Position numbers and translations under genes: made by a program
Shown: positions 21,197 to 34,600 of the stretch, piece after piece
Layout of the letters: each line of letters starts with the position of its first letter
Position numbering within the stretch: position 1 is the stretch's first letter
Assembly: GCF_000512585.2 (NCBI RefSeq)
Contig: NC_089248.1
Span: forward strand, 558,001-622,000
From: Kwoniella bestiolae CBS 10118
Lineage: Eukaryota; Basidiomycota; Tremellomycetes; Tremellales; Cryptococcaceae
Direction of reading: 5' to 3'
DNA: 64,000 bases
Notes under the pieces: generated by a model
Database searches by the model: none
The model's input: the letters and a program-made list of their open reading frames with translations, nothing else
What the model was told of the DNA's origin: nothing

Positions 21197-23034
21197 TTAG
21201 ATATACCACTTCCCCCAAATAACCCCGCCCCAGAAGCTCCAGAACAGCTCCCTCCCCCCATCTCGCCTATACGCACCCAGCTGAGCCATACCTTCCACAA
21301 AAGGCCTTGCGGTAAATCCCAGCCACACCCAAGTCCATATGAACCCTATCAGCCTTTCTGTCGTGACCAACCATCCGGGTTCACCTCCCTTGCCCCTCTT
21401 CCAACTTGGATGTTTCCTGCTCTTCCAAGTTCTCCAACAAGTCTTGATCAGCGCTTCGATGGCTAACGCGAAAGGTTGAACGATGAAAAATGGAGTCAAT
21501 CGCAATACGTCGTTGAGATAGATGGTATCGCCGGAAGAACGATTTTTGAGCAGTAGAGCCAGACTTCCTACATCGTGTATTATACCTGATAGCAGGAATG
21601 TTATGAATGATTTGATCAAGTTTTGAACCATCAGCTTGGTCGACATTTTCCTACGGATTATGGGCGAGTCACTGTTGGGTATTGCGGAGGACGGGAGGGG
21701 GTGAGATGGCGAGATTTGGCCAGAGGGATTAGGTGAATTCCTCGAAGAGGAGTCGAACGAGCCTGATGCCAATGTTGTTTTGGAGGTGGGCGGGACAGAA
21801 GGATGCGATGAAATACCGGTATGAGTCAGACCCAGGAGGTTCTCGCCGATACCTATCCATCCTAGGACATATAGCCACCGTCGATTATAGCCTTGCCATG
21901 TCTATGAGTAACAACGACCATATCAGCCCCAGTCAAGCGCATTTAGTGATCAGAAGCAGTGAATTCAAGATAGAACTTACTCTAGACCACAAAGTAGATA
22001 AACCGGGATACCTCCACAGCTCATCCAAATCGCCAAACAATGGAGGCCACCCCCACGGAGCGTACATCTCCGTCTCCCAGCCCAACAACCCACCAATGAT
22101 CACGCATATGATGCTCATGGCTATATGGCTGTTCACCAGACTAAAGTAGATCCTGACTACGACCGCGGTAGAGTTTATCCCCCTCTCGAATTGACTGAGC
22201 TGGTGATATGGTACCGCACCCGGTAGACCAGAGAAGAAACTTGCAGAGTGTATATTCCGTATCGCTCGGAAGAAGTCGTCTACCAGGTATGCCAAGATCC
22301 ATTTCCGCATCTGGACCATAACGAAGTGTGTTCGAGAGGAGGTCCGAAGGTAGGGGTCTCGACGGGATGAAGCGCCAAGTGGACAGGAGGTGTTCCATCC
22401 TATACCTCTGTATGAGAACCAGAGACTGAACGACCAGTAGAATTTCGCGAGCGTGAATGGCGGAGGTACAGGTTCAGGTATGAGTACTACCTCTTCCTGA
22501 GATTGGGGTGATTTCAATTTCGATTCATGTGATGGAGAGTGACCCTTCGCGAGATGGTTGGTTGTCGTGGTCTGGGGGTAAGGAAGTGGATGGACCTGAG
22601 AGCGAGGTACAAGTCGATGGCAATTTTCCTCAGGTGGGAAGAAGATGAAGAATTCGAGGATGCGCATTATGAAGGATCCTGGATAGCAGATCAGTATGTC
22701 GACACGAATCACATATTTCGGGATGTGTAAGGCATTGTTGAATACTGTCGCACTCACCCATCAACGTAGCCACCCCCCAATGATTGAAATCATGTTCATC
22801 CTCCGTACACAATACCAGATATCCGAACACAGCTATGCACAGCGGTGCGACTATTCCAGCTCGAAAGAGCTTCCATCCTCCCGTATGAGGTGTCGTTAGC
22901 ACAATAACTGTGAAGCTCAGAGTCCCGAATGCCAGGTTATAGTCTGTAGGATTCTTGAGATGTAAGGGAGGGAGTTTGGACAGGACTGGGGAGAGGGGTA
23001 TCTGAGGAAGAGCGAGAGTCGGTGAGGGGGACAT
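21197..23034 (-). CDS. Wax-synthase-like membrane-bound O-acyltransferase
   Basis: Polytopic membrane acyltransferase of the fungal wax synthase domain group, about 560 residues in three exons. Hydrophobic segments occur near the N-terminus (LAFGTLSFTVIVLTTP, GIVAPLCIAVFGYLVL), in the middle (IAMSIICVIIGGLLGWETE) and near the C-terminus. Family-type motifs are PPLFGDLDELWRYPGLSTLW followed by RTWQGYNRRW, and FLLSGIIHDVG, whose His is the expected catalytic residue. The protein ends after WGGVIWGKWYI. The acyl acceptor (fatty alcohol, sterol, trichothecene-like or other) cannot be inferred. Start chosen at MSPSPTLALPQIPL, upstream of the first membrane segment. Expected in the endoplasmic reticulum or lipid droplets. 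Confidence 0.75.
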
Positions 23035-24137
23035 CGCGGCTCATCGGAAGCAGAAGCAGGAGGCAGTGAAAGATGTGTGGTGGTTCGTTTGTGCTACTGT
23101 TGGTGGTACATACTAGAGACGAATGCGTAAATGGTAGATGCATGAAGCTACAAACGTGATGAAGTTGACATGAACATTCCTCAAACGCACAGCCAGGCAC
23201 ACTGTCAACATTCTCAAGTCAAGTCACGTGATGTCGATGGGATACAGCCGAGATCTTATCATGAATCTCATTCATACGTAGTGTGAGTATGCATAAGTTG
23301 CATAAGTTCATGCGAGTCATGAATGACTCATAATTTGTATATTCCCTTCACCATCCGCATCGCGATGTAAGTTACGACGATTTCGAAACGAAGAATACGC
23401 AGGAGCAGAGATCGCCACTGAACCAAAAAACAAATACCAAAAATATTGGTTGCCGGGGGCCTCCCTTCCGCCCACAGTTTCTTGCTTGAACCGCGTTGAG
23501 GATATCATTACTGCTCCCCCGACCCTTCCCACGAGCTTTCTGTCTTGCTGATTTCTCGCTTAGCCATATTTTGTACTCGCGTGTCACTCATAATCTGACT
23601 TGGCCGTTTCGCGCACTCATAATCTGTCTGACATCGTACACTGCAGTTTACGCTCACGTGATATCTTTTGGCTGGCCAGCCTGCGCGTGGGGTCGAGAAG
23701 AGATTTACCTCCTGCCTCCTACCTCCTCTCGCTTTATGAGTATGGGGTACGGTTTCGTAGAAAAACCATTATTAGCGGATTGAAGTGAATTGATGAGTGT
23801 TGATACAATTTTTTGCGGATTGGGACTATCTCTTGTCGTTGGAAGGTTGTGGCGTTGCGCGCCCAAAAGAAGAATGGGAAGCAAAAAGACAAAGAAAAAG
23901 AAAAAGATGGAAAATGGTGGATTTGGTCATCCAACGATATTTCAGACCGCCTCAAGCAAGCACCGCCACTTCACATGTTGTGCAGCTCGAGCCCGAACCA
24001 AGTAGGAACAAGTCTCAATACATCCTCAATTCTCGTCGGTAATGCTTGTTATAACATGCATGCATATCCACCGTGATTGTCTAAGTGGAGATGTACACAT
24101 GCCACATTGGTCGTCCATCGCAGCTCATGACTCTTCG
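23035..24137. promoter_or_regulatory. Promoter region of the wax-synthase-like gene
   Basis: About 1.1 kb between the acyltransferase start and the NUP82 stop, both genes being on the minus strand. Two copies of the palindrome TCACGTGA occur at 23224-23231 and 23654-23661, 190 and 620 bp upstream of the acyltransferase ATG. No coding signal or RNA gene was recognised. Confidence 0.5.
23224..23231. promoter_or_regulatory. TCACGTGA bHLH-type site
   Basis: Perfect 8-bp palindrome, the classical core of Cbf1/USF-type bHLH binding sites. Identical octamers occur at 23654-23661 and 20912-20919. Binding is inferred, not shown. Confidence 0.4.
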
Positions 24138-27129
24138 TTAATCTTCTTCAACTCCGCCATACGACTCTACCCGCATATCCAGCATCTCCATCCGTCTGAT
24201 AAGTCGTCTCAGCTCTTCAGACCTGCATCATAAAGCAGGATCAGCAAAGGTGTCATACGAAGGTTGGAGAGGTGGGAGATCGCTCACCTCGCACTCAAAG
24301 CAGCTTCAAGCGGTTTGAGTTGTTTACTCCCATAACTCTGATTCTGCTGTGTCTGTTCCTCCCTTTGATGTATATGAGACTCGGCAAGAATAGGTCTCAG
24401 AGCTGCCAACTGCTCCTTCAACTGAAAAAAACCAACCGTATCAGCATCTACACCTTCTTCCATTCTATTGACCGTGACTAAAGAGAGGTGAACCCACAAT
24501 CTGACTCTTCGTGCTCAACGCCTTCCCCTTACTTACCACTCCACTCCCTCCCCTCACTCTGACCCGCAACCTATCCAACTCTTCAAACCATTTCTTCTCC
24601 TGCTCTCCCAACTCAGGCTTGAATTCCTCTGTCAACCTTCCCACCAACCCATCCAATTTCTCTCCCAACGATTCCTGCTTCTCCAACAACTCCTCTGCTC
24701 TTGATATTGCAGAGTTCTTCTTGAGGGTGGATATCTTCGCCTGAGATTCTTTGAGAAGTTTGATCTGCCTTTGCAATTCCCTTACCTGGAGGTCTAAGCG
24801 ATTCTCGATATTTTGCGATCCGCTCCGTATTGCCTGAGTACGCTGTCGTACCTGGGTGGAGATCTCGCCGAGGACCCGTAGATGATCTGGCGTGATGGTT
24901 GTAATGGGTTTAGAGGAGTCTGGTATCTTTCTTTTAAGGATTTGAGTAGGATTATAAGGTGTAGTAGGGGTTCGTATCGAGTTGATAATTTTTTCGAAAT
25001 CAAGTGGTTTGACTAGTAATAATGACTGGGCGTCCGGTTCATCTGATTTGCCTTCTTCCTCGGTTGAGGTGGAAGGATGGGGTATGATCGAGGTAGGGTC
25101 TGCTACGCGAAGGTCCAGCTCGACAAATGCAGCTTGACCTGAGGAAGCAAGTGCGACCAGGCCGTAGCCTAACGTGATATTGCAGAAGTTTATCATCCCA
25201 ACTATCGGTTTCACAGGTGACCTATAGCATGAATTTTGTGAGCTATAACATCAGTTGTCAAGAAGCCAAACCTCTTATCTCACCCTGCCGACTCCACATG
25301 CCTAGTGACTTTGCTTCCTGGTAGTACCTCTGCTCCTTCCTCCTTCCTCAATTGTTCGACCCACGTTCTCGCATTGATCGAGTCTACCCCAAAGCTGTGC
25401 TGTACATAGAAAACATCACGATATAGAGGGTCGGCTAAGAAAGTGGGTGCATTGGTATCGATACTTTCGAGATCGGATTGAGGGAAAGGCAGTAAGACAG
25501 ATTCGATGATAGGTATTACTGGTGTTGAAGTGGATGGATCCTGAGAAAGGGTCAGCTATCATCAACTACTACCAACACCAGTGATGCAGCTTACCCTAGA
25601 GCTAAGCCATCTCGGTACAGGCTTCTCCACTTCCAGCCCTATATCCACCCTTCCTCCCGACCAAGCAATCGCGATGATCGTCTCTGTTTCCCCGTTCTCT
25701 TCTTCTTCTGACGGTGGGATGTGTGAAATATACAGATCCGTTGCAGCCTGTTCATCATCTTCATCACCATTACCTATATCCTGTGGTGCAGGGGAATACA
25801 CCAAAGGCCCCTGTCTAAGCAAAGCTCTATGTGCTCCAGGAGCAGGTCCACCAGATTCCGTCAAATGCGGTGGATGTACTCTGACGGTTCCCTCGGCAGC
25901 TCTGCCCTTAGTGGGCGTATCATTCGAGCGTATACTGGTCGAACGACTCAATAACGAGCTTGTCCTTCTTGCCGATGGCGATTCAGGGAGTACTTCATCC
26001 TTCTTCTGCTGTTCCGCCATTTTGACTTGTTTGACTAACGATTCGACCCATTGAGCCTGGAACGTCGCTCTACCAAGACCTGCTTCCCCCGCTCCAAATA
26101 CATCTCTAGCCTCTCCCTGGATCTTGGCTAATCGAGCTTCGGAATACGCTTTCAGCCCCTGTAGATACCGTATAGGCATCTCGGTGCGAAGAGGTAAGAT
26201 CGGTCCCATGGTGTATATATCTCCATTCGCAATTAACACGTATACTATCAATGGCGAGAAGTCGATAGAACCGAAGGAGAAGGCGAAGGACGTTGCGTAG
26301 CGCGAGAGAGGATCTATGGCAGTGAATTTCGATGAGGAGGTGGTCGATGAAGAGAGGAAGTTGAATGTTTGGACTGCGTCGTGAGGTTGAGTGATATCGT
26401 ATTCGCTGATTTCGTGTTGTCAGCACAACAGTCGGTCTTGAGAGGGAAGAAAGATACATACCGTAATTTACCATCGGCTGTCAAGACCCATAGGGAATTT
26501 CCACCGTCTCCCCAAGGGTGCCATGAAACTTTGGTGATAGTGTCATTTGATGAAGGGGAGAATTGAAACTCGTCGACTGGTATGGCTCTATTGAAGATCT
26601 GAATTGAGCTGCTGAAAGATCAGAAGGCGAAGGTCTAGACGTAGCTCACCTGCAATCTACTTGTCCAGAGGAAGAGTTGGAATAAGTGCTCTTCGGTAAT
26701 ACCAACACTACTATCTGATTGTGTCCTACTACAGCTAACAGCCTACCATTGGGATTGGGTATAAGATGATGTACGGTGAAATTAAGACTTGGTGATTTCA
26801 GACTCTGCCAAAACGTCAGCTCTTCAGCTCACGCCTCCATACCGAGTGGTTGACTGGCATACCTTATAACTCCCCACTTTCCCATCTTTCACCTCCCAAC
26901 CACCTTCCCCACCCGCCAACGACATCATCCGAACCTCTTTGCCCATGCCTACTAGCAAATCCTTATCTCTCATCACCATCCTCCCGTACTTCTGCCCCAC
27001 CAGATCATCTGTCGGTCTGTCCACCAGTTCCCATTCTCCATCTTGAGAGGTGGAGGTTGATGAAGAAGGGGGGATGAATATTGAGTGAGAGCGTAGGAAG
27101 GGGAGGGAGAATGGTATTGTTTGTGACAT
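24138..27129 (-). CDS. NUP82: Nucleoporin Nup82 (Nup88 family)
   Basis: Cytoplasmic-face nuclear pore component that anchors the mRNA-export platform. The long N-terminal half is beta-propeller-like: GEWELVDRPTDD, VGHNQIVVLVLPKS, TKVSWHPWGDGGNSLWVLTA, IAIAWSGGRVDIGLEVE. The Nup82-type WHPWGD and DGKLREYDI segments precede a Ser-rich insert (~RRTSSLLSRSTSIRSN). The C-terminal third is coiled coil (VRELQRQIKLLKESQAKI, EELLEKQESLGEKLDGLVGR), ending EELRRLIRRMEMLDMRV then an acidic tail. Several short introns; roughly 850-900 residues. Start chosen at MSQTIPFSLPF; an in-frame ATG 24 codons upstream is possible but adds a nonconserved-looking leader. The assignment rests on overall architecture and motif similarity, as this family diverges fast. 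Confidence 0.78.
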
Positions 27130-27473
27130 CGTGCTGTTGCTCTGTCTAGCTCGTAGCCCACTATCTAGTTCTGTGAGCTGTGAGGGTATTGAGAGAAGCA
27201 AAAGATGAAGGATATGTTGAATGGATGTCTTTTATATCATCTTCAACATCCATCACCTAGTTGTAATTTGATTCCGTCATTCGTCTTCGCGTCTATTCAA
27301 CTTCCTCCACTTGCATGTCCACCTCTCCATCAACACATCCCCTTTGTTGATCCCTATCTCATCCCAAGTCCATGTATAATCAAGTTCCACCATCTCCATC
27401 CATAGAGACACGGCTCTTACTGAACGGCTTGCTTCTCAGACGGAAGTAGTTCGACCAGAGCTGAACGTTCAAT
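27130..27473. promoter_or_regulatory. Divergent promoter NUP82/FIG4
   Basis: About 340 bp between divergent starts, pyrimidine-rich on the + strand before the FIG4 ATG. No further gene seen. Confidence 0.5.
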
Positions 27474-30400
27474 ATGTCATCGGACCCACTCCCGCCGCCA
27501 CCACCGCACGAACCCGCCCATTCAGAGTTGGACGAGAATGACGACCCCAATGCACTCAATTCTCTATCAAAATTCACCCTCTTCGAGACCAAGAGGTATG
27601 TCAGCTTCCTCCATGACCATGAAGCCAAGCTGAACATGACATGTTTAGTCGGTTCTACATCACAGCCTCAACGGCTGATACGCACCGAGTGCTCAAGATC
27701 GATCGGACGGATCCTACTGTACTAAATGTGGTGGAAGATTCAACGGTGTATGATAGTGCCGAGCTGGACTTGTTGTTGAGGATGGTACAGGATGGGAATA
27801 AGAGTCAGGGGGGATTGGAGAAGGTGTTGGAGTTTCAGTATGTTTATCTGACGCTCTGCTGAATTGGTGAATGGGAAGGCAGGGTCTAATGATTGAGGTC
27901 ATAGTGGTATAGTCGGGTTTGTCAAGTTTACCGCTGGGTGGTATCTGATCCTGATTACCAAAAGATCTGTCGTGGGATTACTGGGAGGACATTATAGTGA
28001 GCTAATTTATGAATGCAACTTAGAAATAGCTAACATTCACCCTCGTCCCAGTTTACCACTGCGACGAGACAACTGTAAGCTGTCAGACATTCATAGATGA
28101 TCAACAACTAACTAAGCAATGAATGGGAGTAGCTCATTACTATAGCCAGTAAATCCGAGCGTACCTCGCAAGAGACCAAGTGAGCTAGATCGGGGCAAAC
28201 GGCGATACAATGAGCTCTGACGATCGAGTAGGATGTTACACACTTTCCAGCATGTCGATCTTACCAAGAACTTCTACTTCTCGTAAGTTGATTTCTTTCC
28301 CTGCCCCTGGCCTCGCTGCCCGATTCCCCTGAGCTGATATCCATCTCATGATAGATACTCATACGATATCACCAACTCCCTCCAAACCAACTTGACAGTA
28401 TCTCCCTCGAAGCGCCGCTGGAATACCAGATTCATGTGGAATCACTATCTTCTCTCTCCCGCGTTCGATCTAGAAGATCCGAAAGGGAGGAGCAAATGGG
28501 TGTTACCGCTGATCTATGGCTTCTTGGATCAAGCTAGTAAGCTGTCTTGCTATCGTGACTCCCGTGCAAAATAGCTGACAGATGATTGTGGATAGAAATA
28601 AACGTCTTTACGAGAACCGTCTATCTGACGCTTATAGCGAGAAGATCAAGGCATTATGCAGGAGCAAGATTCTTGACTAGGGGTGCGAACGAACATGTGA
28701 GCTAATTGTATTGCTTGATTGTGCAGACCAGCTGATAACGCAGTAGGGTCATGTCGCGAATGAAGTTGAGACGGAGCAGATGTAAGTCAGCTGCTCTTTG
28801 GGCGCTTGTTTCTTCCGAAACTGATCAAGATCATGCAATAGAGTATCTGAACCTCTCGCAACTCCTTTTGGCAGTCGGTCCAAGCCCGATGATACTCATC
28901 CGCTATCGGACTTTGGAGCTGGGTATGGTGCATATACCAGCTTCGTACAGTATAGAGGTAGTATACCAGTCATGTGGCACCAAGAGAGTAACCAAATGAC
29001 TCCGAGACCGCCTATAGAGAGTGAGTCGGATCATGAAGCATTAGCACCTCAGACTGATCAATCGTATCTTCAGTCACAATCAAAGACCCCTTCTACACTC
29101 CCGCTGCCAAGCATTTCGACGATCTTCTAGGTAGATACGGTGCTCCAATCTTCATCCTGAACTTGATCAAATCCCGAGAAACCGTACCCAGAGAAAGCAA
29201 GTTACTAGCAGAATATGGTCAATGCGTAGAATACCTCAACCAATTTCTGCCTGAGGGGAAGAAGATGACTTATATAGCTTGGGATATGGCTCAGGCTGCC
29301 AAGAGGTCAGCTTTTGTGCCCACATCGTTAGATAAATCTAGCTGACAGGATGGTTGTAGCGGTCATCAGGATGTTATGGGTGTTCTAGAAGACATTTGCG
29401 AGGAAGCATTGCAAGCTACGAATTTCTTCCATGGTGGTCCGGCGAGAAACGAAGTTGGGTGAGTTTTGTTCCTTCTCCAGCTGCATCGTCGATTGAACAC
29501 CGACGATTGGCTGATCTCACCGATTTCATGATAGAACCGGACCACACCGCGATAAACCTCTTTTACAGCACGGTATCCTCCGAGTAAACTGTGTCGATTG
29601 TTTAGACCGAACCAACGCCGCTCAATTCGCAATTGCCAAACGAGCTTTCGGACATCAGCTCTACGCGCTGGGTTTGATCGGTACACCCCATTTACCATTC
29701 TCTTGCGATGCTGTTGACGTGTTGACGGAGATGTATCATGATCATGGAGATAGTGAGTCCAGCTTTCCGACATGCTGAGTTTTGAGCTGATATATTGGAT
29801 GGGGCAGCTTTGGCGTGGCAGTATACTGGAAGTGCTTTGGTGAATAGGGTAGATACGTATAGGAGGACGAAGGCTGCACAGTGGAGTAGTCATTCGAGGG
29901 ATTTGTTGGGTAAGCAACTGCTTGAGGGTACCCGTCTAACTTGGCGCAGATGCTGAGTTTATGGATAGAAAACATACGGCGGTTCTATAATAACTCGATG
30001 CTTGGTGAGTTGAACTCCACGTATTGATAGGTGAAGAAGCTCATATACCATATCTGTAGACGCGGATAAACAATCGGCAATTAACCTGTTTGTAAGCTGG
30101 GTCTTCCATTGCCTTCCCTGGTCGAAAATGCGCGAATGAGGTAACTGATCTTTGATAAACGACTTGTCCAGCTTGGAGTCCAACCTTCACCGCCTACATA
30201 CGATCTCGCGAGACCAAATTATAAGCAGTGGTTCACCCCTTCACACCTTGAGGAACCAAAATCGGATGACCTGGCGCCCATAAGTCATGTGTATAAGGAG
30301 TATTATAAGCCACATATATTAAGTCAATTTGGAAGACTGTATGCTTTGTGAGTTGTCCGCTGGAGATCAACGGCCCTCGGAAGCTTGGTCAAAGTGACGG

Positions 30401-31253
30401 ATGCTGATGACCCATTTCATGACGCAGCACAATGAATTCGACTACTAGATTTCATGCGTGAGTGAATACGACAGCTTCTGCCAGCGTTTCCTCTGATAGC
30501 TGACACGAAGTACTCACTCGATTAGGAAACCCAAAAACGAGATGCTAGCTAGTCCGTTCGAATCGCGAGTACCCACCGAGCTAGGATCTCCCACCACTCA
30601 TCATTCATTGTACGTTATCCTCCCAGAATTTGCCCTTGCACTTCGTCATATCCCATATATACTGACCTCATTTCGATCATCTATTCAGCACACATCGAGT
30701 CGCTCGTCGCTGGGCAACCCCCGTACCTGTTCCAGGCTCCAACACCTCTTCGACCCAACAGTCCTCCAACCCTCAGGCAGAAGATCAACCCAATACTGAC
30801 CACCATGTTCATCCCCATCCCCACACTCACCCGCCCCACCCACTCGAAACGATGGTCTCGTCCCTCCTCAACCCACCAGACTTGGACAAACGTATAAAGG
30901 ATTACGAATGGTACACCCAATATCACGCTTCGGAAGAACTCGAATCCAATACATTATCTGAGGAAAAGGACTTACAGCTCTATATCAAAGTCTCCAAGTT
31001 GTTTCAAGGGGAATTCGAGCATGATCAAATTCAAGTCGACTCGAACTTGTTCAATCCTGCGGTCAATGGTGGTAACCTGGGATTGAACTCGATGAATTGG
31101 TTATCCACTGCCAATGCTCATACACATGAGAATCTGTTGCTCAATAGAGATGAAGCTGCTGCTGGCGCTGGCGCTACGGTGGATATAGGTAAATTGGATG
31201 AGTTAGGGAAAGTCAATTTGGGGTATTACGAGAATTGGTTGAAGAGTGCTTAA
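27474..31253 (+). CDS. FIG4: Polyphosphoinositide phosphatase Fig4 (Sac domain)
   Basis: PtdIns(3,5)P2 5-phosphatase of the vacuolar/endosomal Fab1-Vac14-Fig4 complex. The spliced protein (about 950 residues, many introns) begins with a Pro-rich leader, then NSLSKFTLFETKSRFYI, typical of the Sac-domain start. It continues with WNHYLLSPAFDLEDPKG, VYLTLIARRSRHYAGARFLT, RGANEHGHVANEVETEQI and FVQYRGSIPVMWHQE. The catalytic CX5R(T/S) motif is intact: RVNCVDCLDRTNAAQFA. After the phosphatase core come TEMYHDHGDTLAWQY and a C-terminal region (RIKDYEWYTQYH, NLGYYENWLK) of the Fig4 type. ANEHGHVANEVETEQI plus this C-terminus favour Fig4 over Sac1. No transmembrane segment, as expected for Fig4. Confidence 0.92.
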
Positions 31254-31664
31254 TGTTGATGGTTTCGTTTTCGTTTCATTTTGCGTTCTTCTCTATTGCT
31301 TTTCTATTGTATACAGATTCATGTTGTAGGATTATCAGATTGTTGTGTATATGTAAAGTCTCTGCTCGGGTGTGATGACATGGTATGTTGTTATCATTAT
31401 GTTTCCTTTCGTGAACATTGCAATCTTGTTCGTCAGATTCATATCAAGTCAACCAGATAGAAGCATTCATGCAAGATAGAATGAGTCTTAAATGTATACA
31501 CAAGAAAATCTACAACCTTCCCTTTAATGTACATACACCGAAGCTCATCTGCACTTCCGTCCCTCACTCATTCGTGAGCATCTGTCCTGTCACTGCGCTG
31601 CTTCGTCCCATGGCCATTGAGCCACAGGTCAAAGCATCACCTGGTCAGAGCAGCCACACTCTAT
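31254..31664. other. Convergent 3' spacer FIG4/lipase
   Basis: 3' ends of FIG4 (+) and the lipase (-). T-rich just after the FIG4 stop; nothing coding recognised. Confidence 0.55.
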
Positions 31665-34600
31665 CTACTGCACCGCCCGATCCTGCTGAGGCGGCGTTCC
31701 TCCCAGCTCTCCAGCCTCTTGCCCCTGTCCAGCAGCAGCAGAACGATCAATCTCCTCCTGCGTGACCCTCTCCCCTCCTGGTATAGGTTCGATTCCTCTT
31801 TCCCTCTCGACCGGAATATCTTCCTCTTCATAATCGTCCGAAGCTGAAGCTGATTTCCCTTCATCTCTGTTGACCCTCCAACTATACCCATCATCGTCCT
31901 CCTCTCCCTCAGAGGAAGAGTCCGAAGCACCTCCGAACCATCTTGTAATTGACAATTGAGATTTCACCTTGGGCGGTTCACCCGTATTCCGACTTTGCGG
32001 TGGTGGGTCTTCGGTGGAAGGTGATACCGATGATTGTTTGATAGATCTGAATGGCGAGCTTAAAGCTGAGAGGGATGGCGCACGCACATGTCGGAGTGTA
32101 TCTCCAAGATTGATCGAGTAGCCTCGTCGGGTCGTATTGGTAGTAGTCACTATTTCAGGTGTAACACCTCTGGACCTACTGGCAGACGGGGATAGAAGTT
32201 GATCTTCCACTTCGTCCGAATCCACGGCAAATACCTCACTTGCCCTTCTTCTCCTTGGGGTATTCTTCCTCCTACGGGTGGTTTGGGATAACCCCAATCC
32301 ACCGCTGCCTCCTATGGATTGCGGTTCAGGTGTAGTGGTTATTCCCAAACCACCAATTCCCTTTGATCCTCTCGCACGTCTCGTCCTACTTGCGAAGCCT
32401 GCATCTACGTCAGATTCTAATGGGATTATATCGGGTACTCTAAGTCCACTAGAATCCTTGGGTGGTGATGTGATATCATTGGAAGTTCGATCTCGATGGA
32501 TCGCCGACCTTACTTCCGTACGTCCTCGCAAGATTGCTCGCTGCATGCTCATCCGTCAGCAGGTGGTACGCTCAGTCAGGAGAACCGTAGACTCACCTCA
32601 ATGGTCATTCGGTTCTTGACCATCCTCAAAGCTGGCCAAGTGACTCTTTGACCGACTTCAAGCATATGGTCCAGTTGACTCCGATCCGGATCAGACAGTA
32701 TTCGGAACCAGTCCTATGCATTGATTCAGCACATATCTCATGACAGATAGATCGCAAGACTCACTCTTATAGTCGTCCTGGGAGTCAGGGTAAGATCGCC
32801 AGAGAACCTCTGTAAGAATACACCACTCCAATCACTTTGTAAGATCTGGGGCATGAGATCTAAATCACGTATAACCTGCATGTATAGAACCATCAGCATC
32901 GACTTCTTCGGTCTTTCGGAAACCTAGCCTCACCTTGAAATGTTTCGAAAGATCCAACTTGATGTACGATTCCAACGCTGATAAGATGAAACCACCTCTC
33001 CAACCTTTTCCTTTCCTGTGCGCTACAGGTCTACCCACAGAACCTCTTGGCGCGAAGAAGAAAAGATGAATATGGGGATTCGTCTGCGACACGATCGAGA
33101 AATTACAGTTGAACTGGGTGTGCAGCGATCCAAGTGGTATATCCTCTCTGTGTCAAAGGTCAGCTTATCTAGATGCTGGGACACAAAATGGGTAAACTGA
33201 CCTCAAACTGCCATCCTTGAATCGCGATCCACCTAGATTGTGAGGTTTGACATTTCCATTACGGTCTTTAGCCATGAGCACGACCTGAAGGTAGGTCAGC
33301 TTTGGCTCTTGCTTGGTGAAGCAAATAAATAGCTCACAGGGTTGAGGATACCAGGAACAGCGGCACTAGCGAGGTTTGCTGACCAAATGAGACAATTAGG
33401 TGCTGTGAGATGATTGAGTAAGATCGTTGGCCTGCGGCGGCTATCAGCGAAAGGGTGCGATCTCAGATTGATGATGTGACTTACGAGTGTCTATCAGATG
33501 GCACGACGGATATGTTCAAAGCTCTTCCCGTCCTTTCATAAGCTTCTTTGAAAGTCATACTCCCCCGAGTGAACCACATTGACTGACACAGTCAGGTCAG
33601 TAAGCGTTATCATGTGTACACTGTAAAATACTATAGATCTGTCGACTCACCTTCCTCGCCCAAGTCACCGTATCGAATCTCGCACCAGTCTGTCTCAATC
33701 TCTTGAACCAAACGTGGAAAGGATCTTCACACGCGGTAATTTTGTCCGCCAACTCTGGAATGAGCAATTCTTTGAGTTCGTCATCTGTTCTAGTGCACAG
33801 AAGCGAAGCAATCAAACCACCAGCCGAAGTTCCAGTGATGACCCTCGGCAGGAGATCGGCATCGAGGAAAGCTTTTACCACTCCAAAGCTGTTTCAATGG
33901 TCAGCAGATTCCCGCCGCGTATTGCAAGCGGGTCAACATACTGATAATATCCGAAAGATGCTCCTCCCGACAGACATAGCGCACTCGCACCATAATGCTT
34001 GTTGATCGCTCTGAAGAACGCTCTTTTCTCTTCCAGCGATACGTCCGTGGCTGTACGAACGGCATCAAGACACGCTACAACTTCGTTGACGTGATCCTCA
34101 ATCAGGTGTTTAGTCCCGAAGAACGTCTAAACCCATGCTTAGAGTAAGCTTGGAATTCTCATCGTAGCACAGAGGGAGTTGGAGCTCACCTCGCTATACA
34201 TCTTGACGCTCTCTGTCCCCGCAAAATTGCTTCTCACGCAAACGGCCAAAGCGTCCATCAAACCCCTCGTGTCTTTAGCAGCTCGCAACCTCGTCAAAGT
34301 CCTCTTGACTCTTTTCACCTACACATAACATCTTTTCAGCTATTGCATCGTTGTCGGAACCCGTACAGCTGATCACTCACAAGCGTGTAATCGAAATACG
34401 AATCTTCCTCAGTCTCTTTCCACTCATCGAAACCAAGGTTACTATCCAGCTTCTTAGCTGCGCTGATCCATTCTTCGTACGTCTTGGCATTCCTCAACTC
34501 CCTTCTGAGTTTCACTTTGGGTCCTCGCCATGCTACGAGCCATTCAAACACGTTTACCACTTGGCGGGTTATCACGTAGGTTAGGAATTCGAAGTATATG

